From assembly GCF_916619195.1 (NCBI RefSeq), contig NZ_CAKAKL010000002.1, positions 870,001-934,000 on the forward strand: a stretch of 64,000 bases of DNA, written 5' to 3'. This stretch comes from Inquilinus sp. Marseille-Q2685. Its GTDB lineage: Bacteria > Pseudomonadota > Alphaproteobacteria > DSM-16000 > Inquilinaceae. The translations under genes and the position numbers were made by a program. The notes under the pieces were generated by a model. The model saw only the letters and a list, made by a program, of their open reading frames with translations, was not told where the DNA came from and searched no databases. Shown here piece by piece: positions 18,611-27,185 of the stretch (its first letter is position 1; every line of letters starts with the position of its first letter).

Positions 18611-19081
18611 TCACATTCGGGCGGCCAGCTCCGCCAGCTGGTCGGCGCACTGGCCCCAGCCCTCGTGGAAGCCCATCTTCTCATGCGCCTCGCGGTCGGC
18701 GACGGTCCAGTGCACCGCGCGGGCGGTGTAGCGGGTCTTCCCGCCCTCGTCCTCGAAGGTGATGATGCCGGTGAAGAACGGCTTCTCCGCCGGCTCCCAG
18801 GCCTTGGTATAGGCGTCGGTGAAGACCAGGCGCTCGTTCTTCACCACTTCAAGATAGACGCCCCGCATCGGGGATTCGGTGCCGTCCGGGCCGCGCATCA
18901 CGATCAGGTTGGAGCCGCCCGGGCGCAGATCGACCTCGATCACCGGGGTGGTCCAGGGCCGCGGCGTGAACCACTGCTTCATCAGCTCGGGCTCGGTCCA
19001 GGCGCGGAACAGCTTCTCGCGGGGCGCGTCGATCAGGCGGGTCAGGACGAGTTCGCGGTCGGAGGCGGGGGCGGCGGGCAC
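18611..19081 (-). CDS. SRPBCC (AHSA1-type) domain protein
   Basis: A 156-residue START-like protein of the activator-of-Hsp90-ATPase-homologue family. It starts with a typical LVLTRLIDAPREKLFRAW helix-strand and has a WFTPRPW loop and a late GFHEGWGQCADQL helix. These proteins bind small hydrophobic ligands and are often encoded beside ArsR or HxlR regulators. GTG 19081 is chosen because AGGAG precedes it at good spacing. It lies just downstream of, and in the same direction as, the HxlR regulator. Confidence 0.88.
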   Translation of the reverse strand: MPAAPASDRELVLTRLIDAPREKLFRAWTEPELMKQWFTPRPWTTPVIEVDLRPGGSNLIVMRGPDGTESPMRGVYLEVVKNERLVFTDAYTKAWEPAEKPFFTGIITFEDEGGKTRYTARAVHWTVADREAHEKMGFHEGWGQCADQLAELAARM

Positions 19082-19159
19082 GGGGATCTCCTGGTTTGAG
19101 CGTCTGATGCCCCAAGGACGGGCCCCCGGCCGGGGTTCCGACACGCCCCTCAAAAAAAA

Positions 19160-19654
19160 TCAGCCGGCGGCGCGGACGGCCAGGAAGGCCTCGCGTAACC
19201 TTTCGGCCACGGTCGGGCCGCTGCGCCGGCGCGGCTGGCCGAGATGGGCGCTGCGCAGATCGTCCATGAACTCGTCCCACAGCGCCGGCCCGCCCTCCTC
19301 CAGCAGCTGGGCACGGATCGACAGGTCCCGGGTGGCCGGCAGGTGGCGGCGGCCCCAGGCGCCCATATGGGCCAGCAGCGGCACCAGCTGGATCGCCTTC
19401 TCGGTCAGGCTGTAGATCGCCTTCTGCTTGTGGCTCTCGTCGTCGGTGCGGGTCAGGAAGCCGCCCTCTGTCAGCCGCTTCAGCCGGTCGGCCAGGATGT
19501 TGGAGGCGATGCCCTCCTCCGACTGGACCAGCAGCTCGCGGAAGTGCCGGCGGTCGCCGAACATGATGTCGCGAATCACCAGCAGGCTCCAGCGGTCGCC
19601 CAGGGCCTCGAGGGTCAGATTGATCGGACAGCCGGATCGCGGTTCGCTGCTCAT
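19160..19654 (-). CDS. HxlR-family transcriptional regulator
   Basis: A 164-residue winged-helix regulator. The signature CPINLTLEALGDRWSLLVIRD is at about residues 9-29, with FRELL and ILADRLKRL in the recognition region. The C-terminal extension is longer than in minimal HxlR proteins. The ATG at 19654 is chosen for the AAGGAG site upstream and the correct distance to the conserved Cys. It is divergent from a RibD-like reductase, with palindromes between them, and followed by the SRPBCC gene. Confidence 0.9.
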   Translation of the reverse strand: MSSEPRSGCPINLTLEALGDRWSLLVIRDIMFGDRRHFRELLVQSEEGIASNILADRLKRLTEGGFLTRTDDESHKQKAIYSLTEKAIQLVPLLAHMGAWGRRHLPATRDLSIRAQLLEEGGPALWDEFMDDLRSAHLGQPRRRSGPTVAERLREAFLAVRAAG

Positions 19655-19675
19655 ATCGGGTCGCTCCTTTTCCGC

Positions 19676-19716
19676 TTGCAATATGCAATCGGAATAGATA
19701 GAACGCAACCAGTTGC
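19676..19716. promoter_or_regulatory. Candidate HxlR operator region
   Basis: Two short palindromes lie in the 101-bp divergent gap. TTGCA-ATA-TGCAA is at 19676-19688 and GCAAC-CA-GTTGC at 19705-19716. Related sequence (CAGTTGCTA and CAGTTAGTA) recurs up to about 19735. The gap is visibly AT-richer than the genes. Binding by the adjacent HxlR protein is an inference from position. Confidence 0.5.
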
Positions 19717-19755
19717 TACATACAATCAGTTAGTAAGTGATCCAGGAGGACACCC

Positions 19756-20331
19756 ATGCGAAAGGCCATCCTGTCGATGTTCATCAGCCTGGACGGCTAC
19801 ATCACCGGACCGAAGGGGGAGTTCGTGCCGCCGCAATGGTCCGACGACCTGGCGACGCACTGGTCCGGCTATGCCCTGGAACGGGCCGGGCACCTGCTCT
19901 ATGGCCGGGTCAACTTCCTGTTCAACAAGGGGTTCTGGGAGCCGGCCGAGACCGATCCGAACAGCCCGGCGGCGGGCGTTCCCTGGGCCGCGGTGATGAA
20001 CCGGCTGCCCAAGACCGTGTTCTCGACCACGCTGACCGGCGATCCCGGCTGGAACGGCACGGTGGTGCGCGACGACCTGGAAGGCACCGTCGCGCGGCTG
20101 AAGGCGGAGGGCGACGGCGACCTGTACATGTTCGGCGGCGCCGGCATCGCCCAGAGCTTCGTCGCCCGCGACCTGTTCGACGAATACCGGCTGATGGTGA
20201 CGCCGACCCTGTTCGGCGACGGCCAGCGTCTGTTCGCGCCGGGCTTCGACCGCATCGACCTGACGCTGATCGACAACCGGACGCTCGACACCGGCGCCGT
20301 GATCCTGCACTACCGGCGCGAGCGCGGCTGA
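19756..20331 (+). CDS. Dihydrofolate-reductase-like (RibD C-terminal domain) protein
   Basis: A 191-residue protein of the RibD_C/YyaP-YwjB group, NADPH-dependent reductase fold. It begins RKAILSMFISLDGYITGP, and the DGDLYMFGGAGIAQSFVARD segment forms the nucleotide-binding strand-loop-helix. Members reduce pteridine- or pyrimidine-like compounds, but the actual substrate is unknown. AGGAGG precedes ATG 19756. It is divergent from the HxlR regulator, which probably controls it. Confidence 0.87.
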   Translation: MRKAILSMFISLDGYITGPKGEFVPPQWSDDLATHWSGYALERAGHLLYGRVNFLFNKGFWEPAETDPNSPAAGVPWAAVMNRLPKTVFSTTLTGDPGWNGTVVRDDLEGTVARLKAEGDGDLYMFGGAGIAQSFVARDLFDEYRLMVTPTLFGDGQRLFAPGFDRIDLTLIDNRTLDTGAVILHYRRERG

Positions 20332-20337
20332 GCCTTC

Positions 20338-21318
20338 CTACGGGATCAGCACGACCTTGCCGGTGCTCTTGCGATCCTCCAGCGCCCGGTGCGCCTCGGC
20401 GGCCTGGTCCAGGCGATAGCTGCTGCCCCGGATCACCCGCAGCGCGCCGGATGCGGCCAGGGCGAACAGCTCCGCCAGATCGACACGCAGGCCTTCGGGC
20501 GTCAGCAGCGGCAGCAGGGCGAAACCCTTCAGCGACTGGTTCTGGAGGATCATGCCTTCGAGCTCGGCGGCCCCGAGCTCGAACCGGCCCAGCGCGCCGA
20601 ACACCAGCTCGCCGCGCGGTGCCAGGGCTTCAAGGCAAGCTCTGGTCACATCGCCACCGACCGTGTCATAGACGATGTCGGCCCCGGCGCCGCCGGTGGC
20701 GTCGCGGACCAGGGCGGCCCAGCCGGGCTTCCCATAGTCGATGCTGAGATCCGCCCCGAGGCTGCGGGCGACATCCAGCTTCTCCTGCCCTCCTGCCACA
20801 GCGATCACCCGCTCCGCGCCGGTGTGCCGGGCCAGTTGCAGCAGCAGCGACCCGACGCCGCCGGCTGCGGCGGTGACCAGCACCGTCCGGCCGCGCGGCG
20901 GGCTGTGCCGCACCAGATGCAGCGCCGACAGCCCCTGCACCAGCAGCGCCGCCGCATCCTCGAAGGACAGGCCGCCGGGCAGCGGCACGACGGCGCTGGC
21001 CTCGATGGCGACATATTCGGCATAGCCGCCGGTGGGCCGGCCGATCGCGAACATCGGCACAGCAACCCGCGCCTCGATCAACGCAGGATCAACGCCCTCC
21101 CCCACCGCCTCGATCTCTCCCGCCACTTCGACGCCGGGCACCATCGGCAGCTCGGGCGTGACCGCGTAGAGATTCCGGCGCAGCAGCGTCTCGAAATAGT
21201 TCACCCCGGCGGCCCGCACCCGGACCAGCACCTCGCCGGGACCGGGCTGCGGGGTCGGCCGCTCGACGATCTCGAGCACCTCGGGCCCGCCGAAACGGTT
21301 GAACTGAATGGCTTTCAT
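20338..21318 (-). CDS. NADPH:quinone oxidoreductase (zinc-independent MDR family)
   Basis: A 326-residue medium-chain dehydrogenase/reductase. An N-terminal GroES-like domain (MKAIQFNRFGGPEVLEIVE) is followed by a Rossmann domain with VLVTAAAGGVGSLLLQLA near residue 145. The structural-zinc cysteines of alcohol dehydrogenases are absent, as expected of the QOR/crystallin branch. It reduces quinones or enones with NADPH. It is divergent from the second HxlR regulator across 98 bp, the classic arrangement for redox- or electrophile-responsive control. Confidence 0.92.
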   Translation of the reverse strand: MKAIQFNRFGGPEVLEIVERPTPQPGPGEVLVRVRAAGVNYFETLLRRNLYAVTPELPMVPGVEVAGEIEAVGEGVDPALIEARVAVPMFAIGRPTGGYAEYVAIEASAVVPLPGGLSFEDAAALLVQGLSALHLVRHSPPRGRTVLVTAAAGGVGSLLLQLARHTGAERVIAVAGGQEKLDVARSLGADLSIDYGKPGWAALVRDATGGAGADIVYDTVGGDVTRACLEALAPRGELVFGALGRFELGAAELEGMILQNQSLKGFALLPLLTPEGLRVDLAELFALAASGALRVIRGSSYRLDQAAEAHRALEDRKSTGKVVLIP

Positions 21319-21357
21319 GGCCTCACCCGGCGTTGGACAGCGTGAGGCGCCTTTTGC

Positions 21358-21402
21358 CAGTATGCCGCCGGGCGGCTCTACACACCCTTTCGTTCCATAC
21401 TG
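21358..21402. promoter_or_regulatory. Inverted CAGTATG half-sites between quinone reductase and HxlR genes
   Basis: CAGTATG at 21358-21364 and its reverse complement CATACTG at 21396-21402 lie in the divergent promoter region, with centres 38 bp apart. They could be two operator half-sites for the adjacent HxlR protein. This is positional inference. Confidence 0.45.
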
Positions 21403-21416
21403 ACCAGAAGGTGACC

Positions 21417-21812
21417 ATGGCCGAGACGATCAAGCGGCTGCCGGTGCTTCCGGTGGAACGCGCCTTCAAGGTGGTCGGCGGCCGCTGGAAGGCGGTCATC
21501 CTCTACCACCTGTTCGACGGGCCCCGGCGGCTGTCGCAGCTCAAGCGCGCTCTGCCCGAGATCAGCCAGAAGGTGCTGATCCAGCAGCTGCGCGAGATGG
21601 AGGAGCACGGCTTGGTCCACCGCGAGATCTTCCGCCAGGTGCCGCCGCGGGTGGATTATTCGGCCACGCCGCTGGGGCTGAGCCTGGAGCCGGTGCTGCG
21701 CGCCCTGTGCGACTGGGGTCAGCGCCACGCCGCTGCGCTGGACGAGCTGGACCGCCTGGCCGAATGCCGCCTCCGGCCTGCGCAGCCCACAGAGGTGTCG
21801 CCAGCGGCTTAG
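21417..21812 (+). CDS. HxlR-family transcriptional regulator
   Basis: A 131-residue winged-helix protein with the family pattern VERAFKVVGGRWKAVILYHL near residue 12 and LKRALPEISQKVLIQQLREM in the recognition helix region. ATG 21417 gives a normal HxlR length. An upstream in-frame start would add unrelated sequence, although the ribosome site (AAGGTGACC) is modest. No conserved Cys sits at the N-terminus, so thiol sensing as in YodB is not obvious. It probably controls the divergent quinone reductase. It overlaps the convergent Lrp gene by 4 bp. Confidence 0.88.
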   Translation: MAETIKRLPVLPVERAFKVVGGRWKAVILYHLFDGPRRLSQLKRALPEISQKVLIQQLREMEEHGLVHREIFRQVPPRVDYSATPLGLSLEPVLRALCDWGQRHAAALDELDRLAECRLRPAQPTEVSPAA

Positions 21813-22306
21813 CCGGCCGGTAGCGCCCCGCGCTCGAGATGCGAGCTGAGCACGATATAGCTGCGCGTGCCCTGGACGCCGGGGATGTCGTAGATCACCC
21901 GCAGCAGGTCCTCCAGCCCCTGGGCGTCCTGCGTCCGCACCTTCAACAGGACGCAGGTGTCGCCGGTGACGGTGTGGATCTCCTCCACATCCGGCAGCTG
22001 CGCCAGGTCGAGCATCTCCTGGGTCTTGCCCCAGCCGGTCGTGTTGACATGGATGAAGGCCAGGATCGGCTTGCCGAGCTTGCGCCCGTCCAGCGCCGCC
22101 ACCGTGGCCTTGATCACCCCGTCGCGCTTCAGCCGCTTCACCCGCTCATGCACCGCCGGCGGCGACAGGTTCAGCGCCCGGCCGAGCTCGGCATAGCTCA
22201 GCGTCGCATCGGTCGCCAGCAGCCCTAACAGCTTTCTGTCGACCGCATCGACGGAGGGGGCCTCGGCGGGCCGGCGCCGAACCGCCTTCGTATTTTCGAT
22301 GACCAC
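21809..22306 (-). CDS. Lrp/AsnC-family transcriptional regulator
   Basis: A 165-residue feast/famine regulator. The N-terminal helix-turn-helix (VDRKLLGLLATDATLSYAEL through SPPAVHERVKRLKRDGVI) is at about residues 22-66. The C-terminal RAM domain carries VTGDTCVLLKVRTQDAQGLE, the amino-acid-binding loop. It is divergent from the MFS exporter with a perfect palindrome between them, which suggests local control of export. Confidence 0.93.
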   Translation of the reverse strand: MVIENTKAVRRRPAEAPSVDAVDRKLLGLLATDATLSYAELGRALNLSPPAVHERVKRLKRDGVIKATVAALDGRKLGKPILAFIHVNTTGWGKTQEMLDLAQLPDVEEIHTVTGDTCVLLKVRTQDAQGLEDLLRVIYDIPGVQGTRSYIVLSSHLERGALPAG

Positions 22307-22324
22307 GAGAATCGCCCTTCATGA

Positions 22325-22339
22325 CCGAACCAGGTTCGG
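22325..22339. promoter_or_regulatory. Perfect palindrome, candidate Lrp operator
   Basis: CCGAACC-A-GGTTCGG, with seven-base perfect arms around one central base, sits in the 46-bp gap between the divergent Lrp and MFS genes. Lrp-type boxes are about 15 bp and palindromic, so size and place fit. Confidence 0.55.
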
Positions 22340-22352
22340 CGATTATTATCTC

Positions 22353-23546
22353 ATGACCGAACGCCATCAACATCAGAGCGCCGTCTCGCTGCAGACCGCG
22401 ATCCTGACCGCCGGCATCGCCGTGGTCGGTTCGAACTCGCTGGTGCTGAGCCCGATCCTGGGCGACGTCGCCGTGGCGATGGCGGCCACGCCGGTGGCGG
22501 TGTCGCGCGCCATCGCCGCCTATGGCGGGGCGACCGCGCTCTCGGCCTTCCTGCTGGCGCCGCAGATCGACCGCATCGGCCCACGGCGGGCGCTGCTCGG
22601 CGGCATGGTCGGGCTGGCGGCGGCGACGCTGCTCTCCGCCTTCGCCATGCATTGGCTGATGCTCGCGGCGGCCCAGGCGCTGGCCGGGGTCGGCGCCGGG
22701 ATCATCCTGCCCTCGATCTACACCCTGGCCACCACGATCGCACCGCCGGGCCGGGAATCGCGGGTGCTGGGCCGGGTGCTGACCGGCTGGTCGATCTCGC
22801 TGGTCGCCGGGGTGCCGGTCGCGGCCCTGGTGGCGGAGACACTGGGCTGGCGCGCCGTCTTCCTGCTGCTGGCCGGCCTTGCGGTCCTGGCCATGATCGG
22901 CACCACCCGGCTGCCGGCCCCGCCATCCCGGCCACAGGTGGCGCGGCCCGGCCTGGGGGCGCTGGTCGCCCCCCTCGCCTATCCCGGCGTGCCGGCGCTG
23001 CTGGCGATCTGTCTCGGCTTCATGGCGTCCTTCTACGGCATCTACGCCTTCATCGGCGACCATGTGCGGGCCTCGCTCGGCCTCAGCGCCGGCCAGGCGG
23101 GGGTGATCGTGCTGACCTACGGCATCGGCTTCGGCGCCGCCAGCCTGGGCGACGGGCTGGTCGACCGGCTGGGGCCGCGCCGGCTGTTCCCGCTGGTGCT
23201 GGCGGCCGTGGCCGCGATCTATGCGCTGATGCTGCCGGCGGCGCACAGCTTCGCCGCGATCGCCGCGCTGACGGGGCTGTGGGGTTTCGCCAACCATTTC
23301 GGGCTGAACATCCTGGTGCTGCTGCTGTCCCGGGCCAAGCCGGAGGCACGCGGCGCGGTGCTGGGGCTGAACAGCGCCGTCACCTATCTTGGCACCCTGG
23401 TCGGCACCGGCCTGGCCGGGATCGGCTATGCCGCCGCCGGTTTCCCGCCGCTGGCGACGGCCGCCGCCGCCGCCTGCCTCGCCGCCGCCCTGGTCGCCGC
23501 GACGGCGCTGCGGCCGCGGCGGATCACCGGCCCTGCGGCATCCTGA
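22353..23546 (+). CDS. MFS transporter
   Basis: A 397-residue, 12-helix major-facilitator protein. The loop 2-3 motif appears as QIDRIGPRRALLGG, and GVGAGIILPSIYTLATTIAPP lies in the fourth-fifth helix region. This resembles DHA1-type exporters of drugs or metabolites. ATG 22353 is used; an earlier in-frame ATG overlaps the Lrp gene start and adds a polar leader. The divergent Lrp protein suggests an amino-acid-related export role. It could also export the product of the downstream polyketide synthase operon, which lies 105 bp away. Confidence 0.85.
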   Translation: MTERHQHQSAVSLQTAILTAGIAVVGSNSLVLSPILGDVAVAMAATPVAVSRAIAAYGGATALSAFLLAPQIDRIGPRRALLGGMVGLAAATLLSAFAMHWLMLAAAQALAGVGAGIILPSIYTLATTIAPPGRESRVLGRVLTGWSISLVAGVPVAALVAETLGWRAVFLLLAGLAVLAMIGTTRLPAPPSRPQVARPGLGALVAPLAYPGVPALLAICLGFMASFYGIYAFIGDHVRASLGLSAGQAGVIVLTYGIGFGAASLGDGLVDRLGPRRLFPLVLAAVAAIYALMLPAAHSFAAIAALTGLWGFANHFGLNILVLLLSRAKPEARGAVLGLNSAVTYLGTLVGTGLAGIGYAAAGFPPLATAAAAACLAAALVAATALRPRRITGPAAS

Positions 23547-23651
23547 CCCTGCCCTGCGAGAGCAACGCGGCCGACACCCTTTCCGAACAGCCTGGACGGA
23601 CCAGTTCCCTGGTCTGACGCTGAGCGGGGCCGTGTCCCGCGGAGGTAGAGC

Positions 23652-24683
23652 ATGCCCAGGCTCGCGGGGCTGGCCACGGCCGTTCCCCGACATGTGATCA
23701 CCCAGGCCGAGGCGCGCGAAGGCGCCCGGCGCGTCTTTGCGGCGCGGCCGGAGCTGTTCGAGCGCATGGCGCCGATCTACGACTCCGCCGGCATCGACAC
23801 CCGCCGCTCCGCCGTGCCGCTGGACTGGTACTTCGCGCCGCATGACTGGCACGACCGTAGCGCGGTGTTCCTCTACACGGCGCTGGACCTGCTTGAGGAC
23901 GCGGCCCGGCGCTGCCTCGACGAGGGCGGCATCGGCGCCGGCGAGGTCGACGCCATCGTCACCATCTGCTCGACCGGCATCGCCACGCCCAGCCTCGACG
24001 CCCGGCTGATGGAGCGGCTGCCGTTCCGGCCGGACACGGTGCGGCTGCCGGTCTTCGGCCTGGGCTGCGCCGGCGGCGTGCTGGGCCTCGCCCGCGCCGC
24101 GGCCCTGTCGCGCGCGCTGAAGGGCACCGTGCTTCTGCTGGTGGTGGAGCTGTGCGGCCCGACCTTCCGGCGCGGCGACCTGACCAAGAGCAACGTCGTC
24201 GCCACCGCGCTGTTCGGCGATGGCGCCGCCGCGGCGCTGATCCGGCCGGAGGACGGCGTACCGGCCCTGGGCCCGACCGGCGAGCATCGCTGGCCCGGCA
24301 CGCTGGACGTGATGGGCTGGTCGGTCGAGGCCGACGGGCTCGGCGTGATCTTCTCGCGCGACATCCCGACCCTGGTCCGCCACGAACTGCGGCCGGCGGC
24401 AGAGGGGTTCCTCGACCGCCACGGACTCACCCTCGGCGACCTCTCCGGCTTCGTGTTCCATCCCGGCGGCACCAAGGTGGTCGAGGCGCTGCGCGACGCC
24501 TTCGACCTGCCGGACGCGGCGATGGCCGCCGAGCGCGCGGTGCTGCGCCGCTATGGCAACATGTCGGCGGTGACCGTGCTGTTCGTGCTGGCGGAGAAGC
24601 GCCGGCAGATGGCCGGGCGCTGGCTCTTGAGCGCGCTGGGTCCCGGCTTCTGCGCCGGCTTTGCCGTGCTGGATTGCGGCTGA
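23652..24683 (+). CDS. Type III polyketide synthase
   Basis: A 343-residue chalcone-synthase-fold enzyme that extends an acyl-CoA starter with malonyl-CoA and cyclises the product to pyrones or resorcinols. The catalytic triad is visible: Cys139 in VFGLGCAGG, His270 in VFHPGGTK and Asn303 in RYGNMSA. GGAGG precedes ATG 23652. The stop overlaps the start of an ICMT-like methyltransferase by one base (TGATG). The same gene pair is known from Bacillus bpsAB and Streptomyces srsAB, where alkylpyrones or alkylresorcinols are made and O-methylated. By analogy this pair makes a methylated alkylpyrone or phenolic lipid. Confidence 0.93.
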   Translation: MPRLAGLATAVPRHVITQAEAREGARRVFAARPELFERMAPIYDSAGIDTRRSAVPLDWYFAPHDWHDRSAVFLYTALDLLEDAARRCLDEGGIGAGEVDAIVTICSTGIATPSLDARLMERLPFRPDTVRLPVFGLGCAGGVLGLARAAALSRALKGTVLLLVVELCGPTFRRGDLTKSNVVATALFGDGAAAALIRPEDGVPALGPTGEHRWPGTLDVMGWSVEADGLGVIFSRDIPTLVRHELRPAAEGFLDRHGLTLGDLSGFVFHPGGTKVVEALRDAFDLPDAAMAAERAVLRRYGNMSAVTVLFVLAEKRRQMAGRWLLSALGPGFCAGFAVLDCG

Positions 24684-25180
24684 TGCTGGGCTGGGCACAG
24701 TGGCTGGCGCTGCTGGTGGCGGCACAGCGCCTGGGCGAGCTGGCCTATGCGCGCCACAACGAAAGCCGCCTGCGAGCCCGCGGCGCGGTCGAGAGGGGGG
24801 CGCGCCACTATCCGCTGTTCATCCTTCTGCATGGCGCCTGGCTTCTGGCAGTCTTCCTGTTGATCCCGGCCGATCAGGTGCCGTCCTGGCCGCTGCTGGC
24901 CCTGTTCCTGCTGCTACAGCTGGCTCGGGTCTGGGTGGTGGCGACGCTGGGGCCGTATTGGACCACGCGGGTGCTGAGCCTGCCCGGCGCGCCGCTGGTG
25001 CGCCGGGGCCCCTATCGCTGGGTCAGGCACCCCAATTACCTGATCGTGGCGGCGGAGATCGCAGTGCTGCCGCTGGCCTTCGATGCCTGGACGATCGCCA
25101 TCGCCTTCTCGCTCGCCAACGCCCTGCTGCTGCGCCACCGCATCGGCGTCGAAGAGAACGCTCTGGCCGGACGGAGCTGA
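24683..25180 (+). CDS. Isoprenylcysteine carboxyl methyltransferase-like (ICMT/BpsB-type) methyltransferase
   Basis: A 165-residue membrane methyltransferase with about four helices. The S-adenosylmethionine-site signature of the ICMT/PEMT family appears as GPYRWVRHPNYLIVAAEI near residue 110, followed by a short cytoplasmic tail with EENALAG. In type III PKS operons this enzyme O-methylates alkylpyrones or resorcinols. It is translationally coupled to the synthase through TGATG. Confidence 0.9.
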   Translation: MLGWAQWLALLVAAQRLGELAYARHNESRLRARGAVERGARHYPLFILLHGAWLLAVFLLIPADQVPSWPLLALFLLLQLARVWVVATLGPYWTTRVLSLPGAPLVRRGPYRWVRHPNYLIVAAEIAVLPLAFDAWTIAIAFSLANALLLRHRIGVEENALAGRS

Positions 25181-25264
25181 GGCGGGACGCCGCAACCCCG
25201 GGAACGTTCCGTCGGCCCGATGGTTCGGTCCATCAGGCGCCATCGACAACAGCATTCCGGAGCC

Positions 25265-26410
25265 ATGGCCGAGGCATCCCTCCGCAGCCAGCAGCAATAC
25301 TTTCCCGCCCTGACCGCGCTGCGTGGCATCGCCGCGCTCTGCGTCGTTCTGTTCCACTATTCGGTCGGGTCGTTTCCGAACCTGCATCTGACCGATACGA
25401 CCTTCTTCGTCGGCAAGAGCTACCTGTTCGTCGACCTGTTCTTCTCGCTCAGCGGCTTCATCCTGATGCATGTCTACGGACGCGGCTTCGCCGACGGCCC
25501 GTCCAGGGCAACGCTGGGCCCGTTCCTGCGGGCCCGCCTGGCGCGGCTGTATCCGCTGCACCTCGTCCTCCTCGGCGGCTTCGTGCTGCTGGAGCTGGTG
25601 AAGCTGGCGGTCGACCGCACCGGCCTCGATGCCTTCGGCGGCAGCCACACCCTCGCCACCCTGCCGGGCAGCCTGCTGCTGCTGAACGCGGCCGGACTCT
25701 ACGACACCATCACCTGGAACGGGCCGTCCTGGTCGATCAGCGCCGAATGGATCGTCGGTCTCGCCTTCCCGCTGCTGGTGCCGGTCGTCGCCCGGCTGCG
25801 CCCGTCCGGGCTGCTCCTGCTCTATGTCACGACCCTGGCCGGCTTCGCCCTGCTCTCCGCCGGCCCCCAGCACGACCTCGACCTGACCAGCGACTGGGGC
25901 GTGCCGCGCTGCTTCCTCGGCTTCGTCGGCGGCATGATCCTCTACCGCGTCTGGCAGGACGGCGCCCCGGAGTGGATGGCGACCGACATCGCGGCGCTGG
26001 CCACGGCAGCCGGCATCGTCCTGGCGATGCACCTGAACATGCGCGGCGTCTTCGTGGTTCCGCTGTTCGGCCTGCTGATCCTCTGCCTGGCGCAGAACAC
26101 GGCGCGGGTCGGCCGGGCGCTCGGCACGCGGCCGATGATCTTCCTGGGGGAGATCTCGTATGCCGTGTATCTCGCGCAGATCCTGCTGCTCGACAGCGTG
26201 CATCTCGGCTGGCGCCTGGCGACAGGACACGACCTGCAGGAGGCCGGCTTCTCCGCCCTGCAGTCGCTGGGGGTGATCGCCCTGATGGTGGCGGCGCTGC
26301 TGCCGCTCTCCATCCTGCTGCATCGCCGGGTCGAGGTGCCGGCCCGCGGCTGGCTGCGCCGGGTGGGCGCGCCGCGTCCGCTGCGCCCTGCCCTCGAGCG
26401 GCCGGGCTGA
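25265..26410 (+). CDS. Acyltransferase family 3 membrane protein (OafA-like)
   Basis: A 381-residue protein with about ten helices. The family signature is ALTALRGIAALCVVLFHY near the N-terminus, followed by FFSLSGFILMH and RLARLYPLHL. These enzymes transfer acetyl or other acyl groups across the membrane to polysaccharides, lipids or secondary metabolites. ATG 25265 aligns with the usual N-terminus. It follows the PKS/ICMT pair by 84 bp and may decorate its product, but a cell-envelope role is equally possible. Confidence 0.88.
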   Translation: MAEASLRSQQQYFPALTALRGIAALCVVLFHYSVGSFPNLHLTDTTFFVGKSYLFVDLFFSLSGFILMHVYGRGFADGPSRATLGPFLRARLARLYPLHLVLLGGFVLLELVKLAVDRTGLDAFGGSHTLATLPGSLLLLNAAGLYDTITWNGPSWSISAEWIVGLAFPLLVPVVARLRPSGLLLLYVTTLAGFALLSAGPQHDLDLTSDWGVPRCFLGFVGGMILYRVWQDGAPEWMATDIAALATAAGIVLAMHLNMRGVFVVPLFGLLILCLAQNTARVGRALGTRPMIFLGEISYAVYLAQILLLDSVHLGWRLATGHDLQEAGFSALQSLGVIALMVAALLPLSILLHRRVEVPARGWLRRVGAPRPLRPALERPG

Positions 26411-26483
26411 GGGGTACAGATCGGGTCTGGCGGGCGCGGCCCGCCGGCCCTATTCTGGCGCGCCTCAAGAACGAGACGCCTCC

Positions 26484-27185
26484 GTGCCTGCCAACGACCC
26501 CCGCCCCCTCGACGGGATCGATCTCCTCGCGGTCGCCCCGGCCGCCCTGCGCGCCGAGCTGCAGAAGCAATGCCGCTGGCAGCGCTTTGCGCCGCATGAG
26601 CAGATCATCGACCGCAACGACGATCCGGACCACGTCTATTTCCTGGTCGAGGGCAAGGTCCGGGTCGTGATCTATTCCGCCTCCGGCCGCGAGATCACCT
26701 TCGACGACCTCTCGGCCGGCGCCGCCTTCGGCGAATTGTCGGCGCTGGACCGGGCGCCGCGCTCGGCCAACGTCATGGCACTGACCGAGGCGACCGTCGC
26801 CGCCCTGCCGACCGCCGTCTTCCGCAGTGCCGTGACCGAGCATCCGGCCCTGGCGTTGGCCCTCATGGTGCATCTGGTCGGCATGGTCCGCCGGGCCAAC
26901 GAACGGATCATGGAGCTGAGCACGGTCGGCGCCAACAACCGGGTGCATGCCGAGCTGCTGCGCCTGGCGACGCATGGGGCCCAGCCGGACGGCAGCGCGA
27001 CGATCCGGCCGATCCCGGTGCATTCCGACATCGCCAGCCGGGTCAGCACCACGCGCGAGACCGTGGCGCGGGTGCTGAGCGACCTCGCCAAGTCGGGCAT
27101 CGTCGTCCGCGCCGCCGATCATCTGCATGTCGCCGACCTGAGCCGCCTGGAGCGGCTGGTGGAGGATGTCCGTGGCGAGTGGTGA
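26484..27185 (+). CDS. Crp/Fnr-family transcriptional regulator
   Basis: A 233-residue regulator. A cyclic-nucleotide-binding-type beta roll (about residues 25-125, with GAAFGELSALDRAPRSANV as the binding-cassette segment) is followed by a dimerisation helix and a C-terminal helix-turn-helix with SDIASRVSTTRETVARVLSD. The PBC-like segment keeps GE and R-S, so binding a nucleotide is plausible. There are no Fnr-type iron-sulfur cysteines. It starts at GTG 26484. The 3' end overlaps the Nudix gene by 20 bp, so they are cotranscribed. Confidence 0.9.
   Translation: MPANDPRPLDGIDLLAVAPAALRAELQKQCRWQRFAPHEQIIDRNDDPDHVYFLVEGKVRVVIYSASGREITFDDLSAGAAFGELSALDRAPRSANVMALTEATVAALPTAVFRSAVTEHPALALALMVHLVGMVRRANERIMELSTVGANNRVHAELLRLATHGAQPDGSATIRPIPVHSDIASRVSTTRETVARVLSDLAKSGIVVRAADHLHVADLSRLERLVEDVRGEW

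Noticed and set aside
22146-24725. Minus-strand frame of 859 codons over the MFS and PKS genes
   Set aside because: Antisense shadow; the plus strand carries recognisable MFS and PKS proteins with intact motifs.
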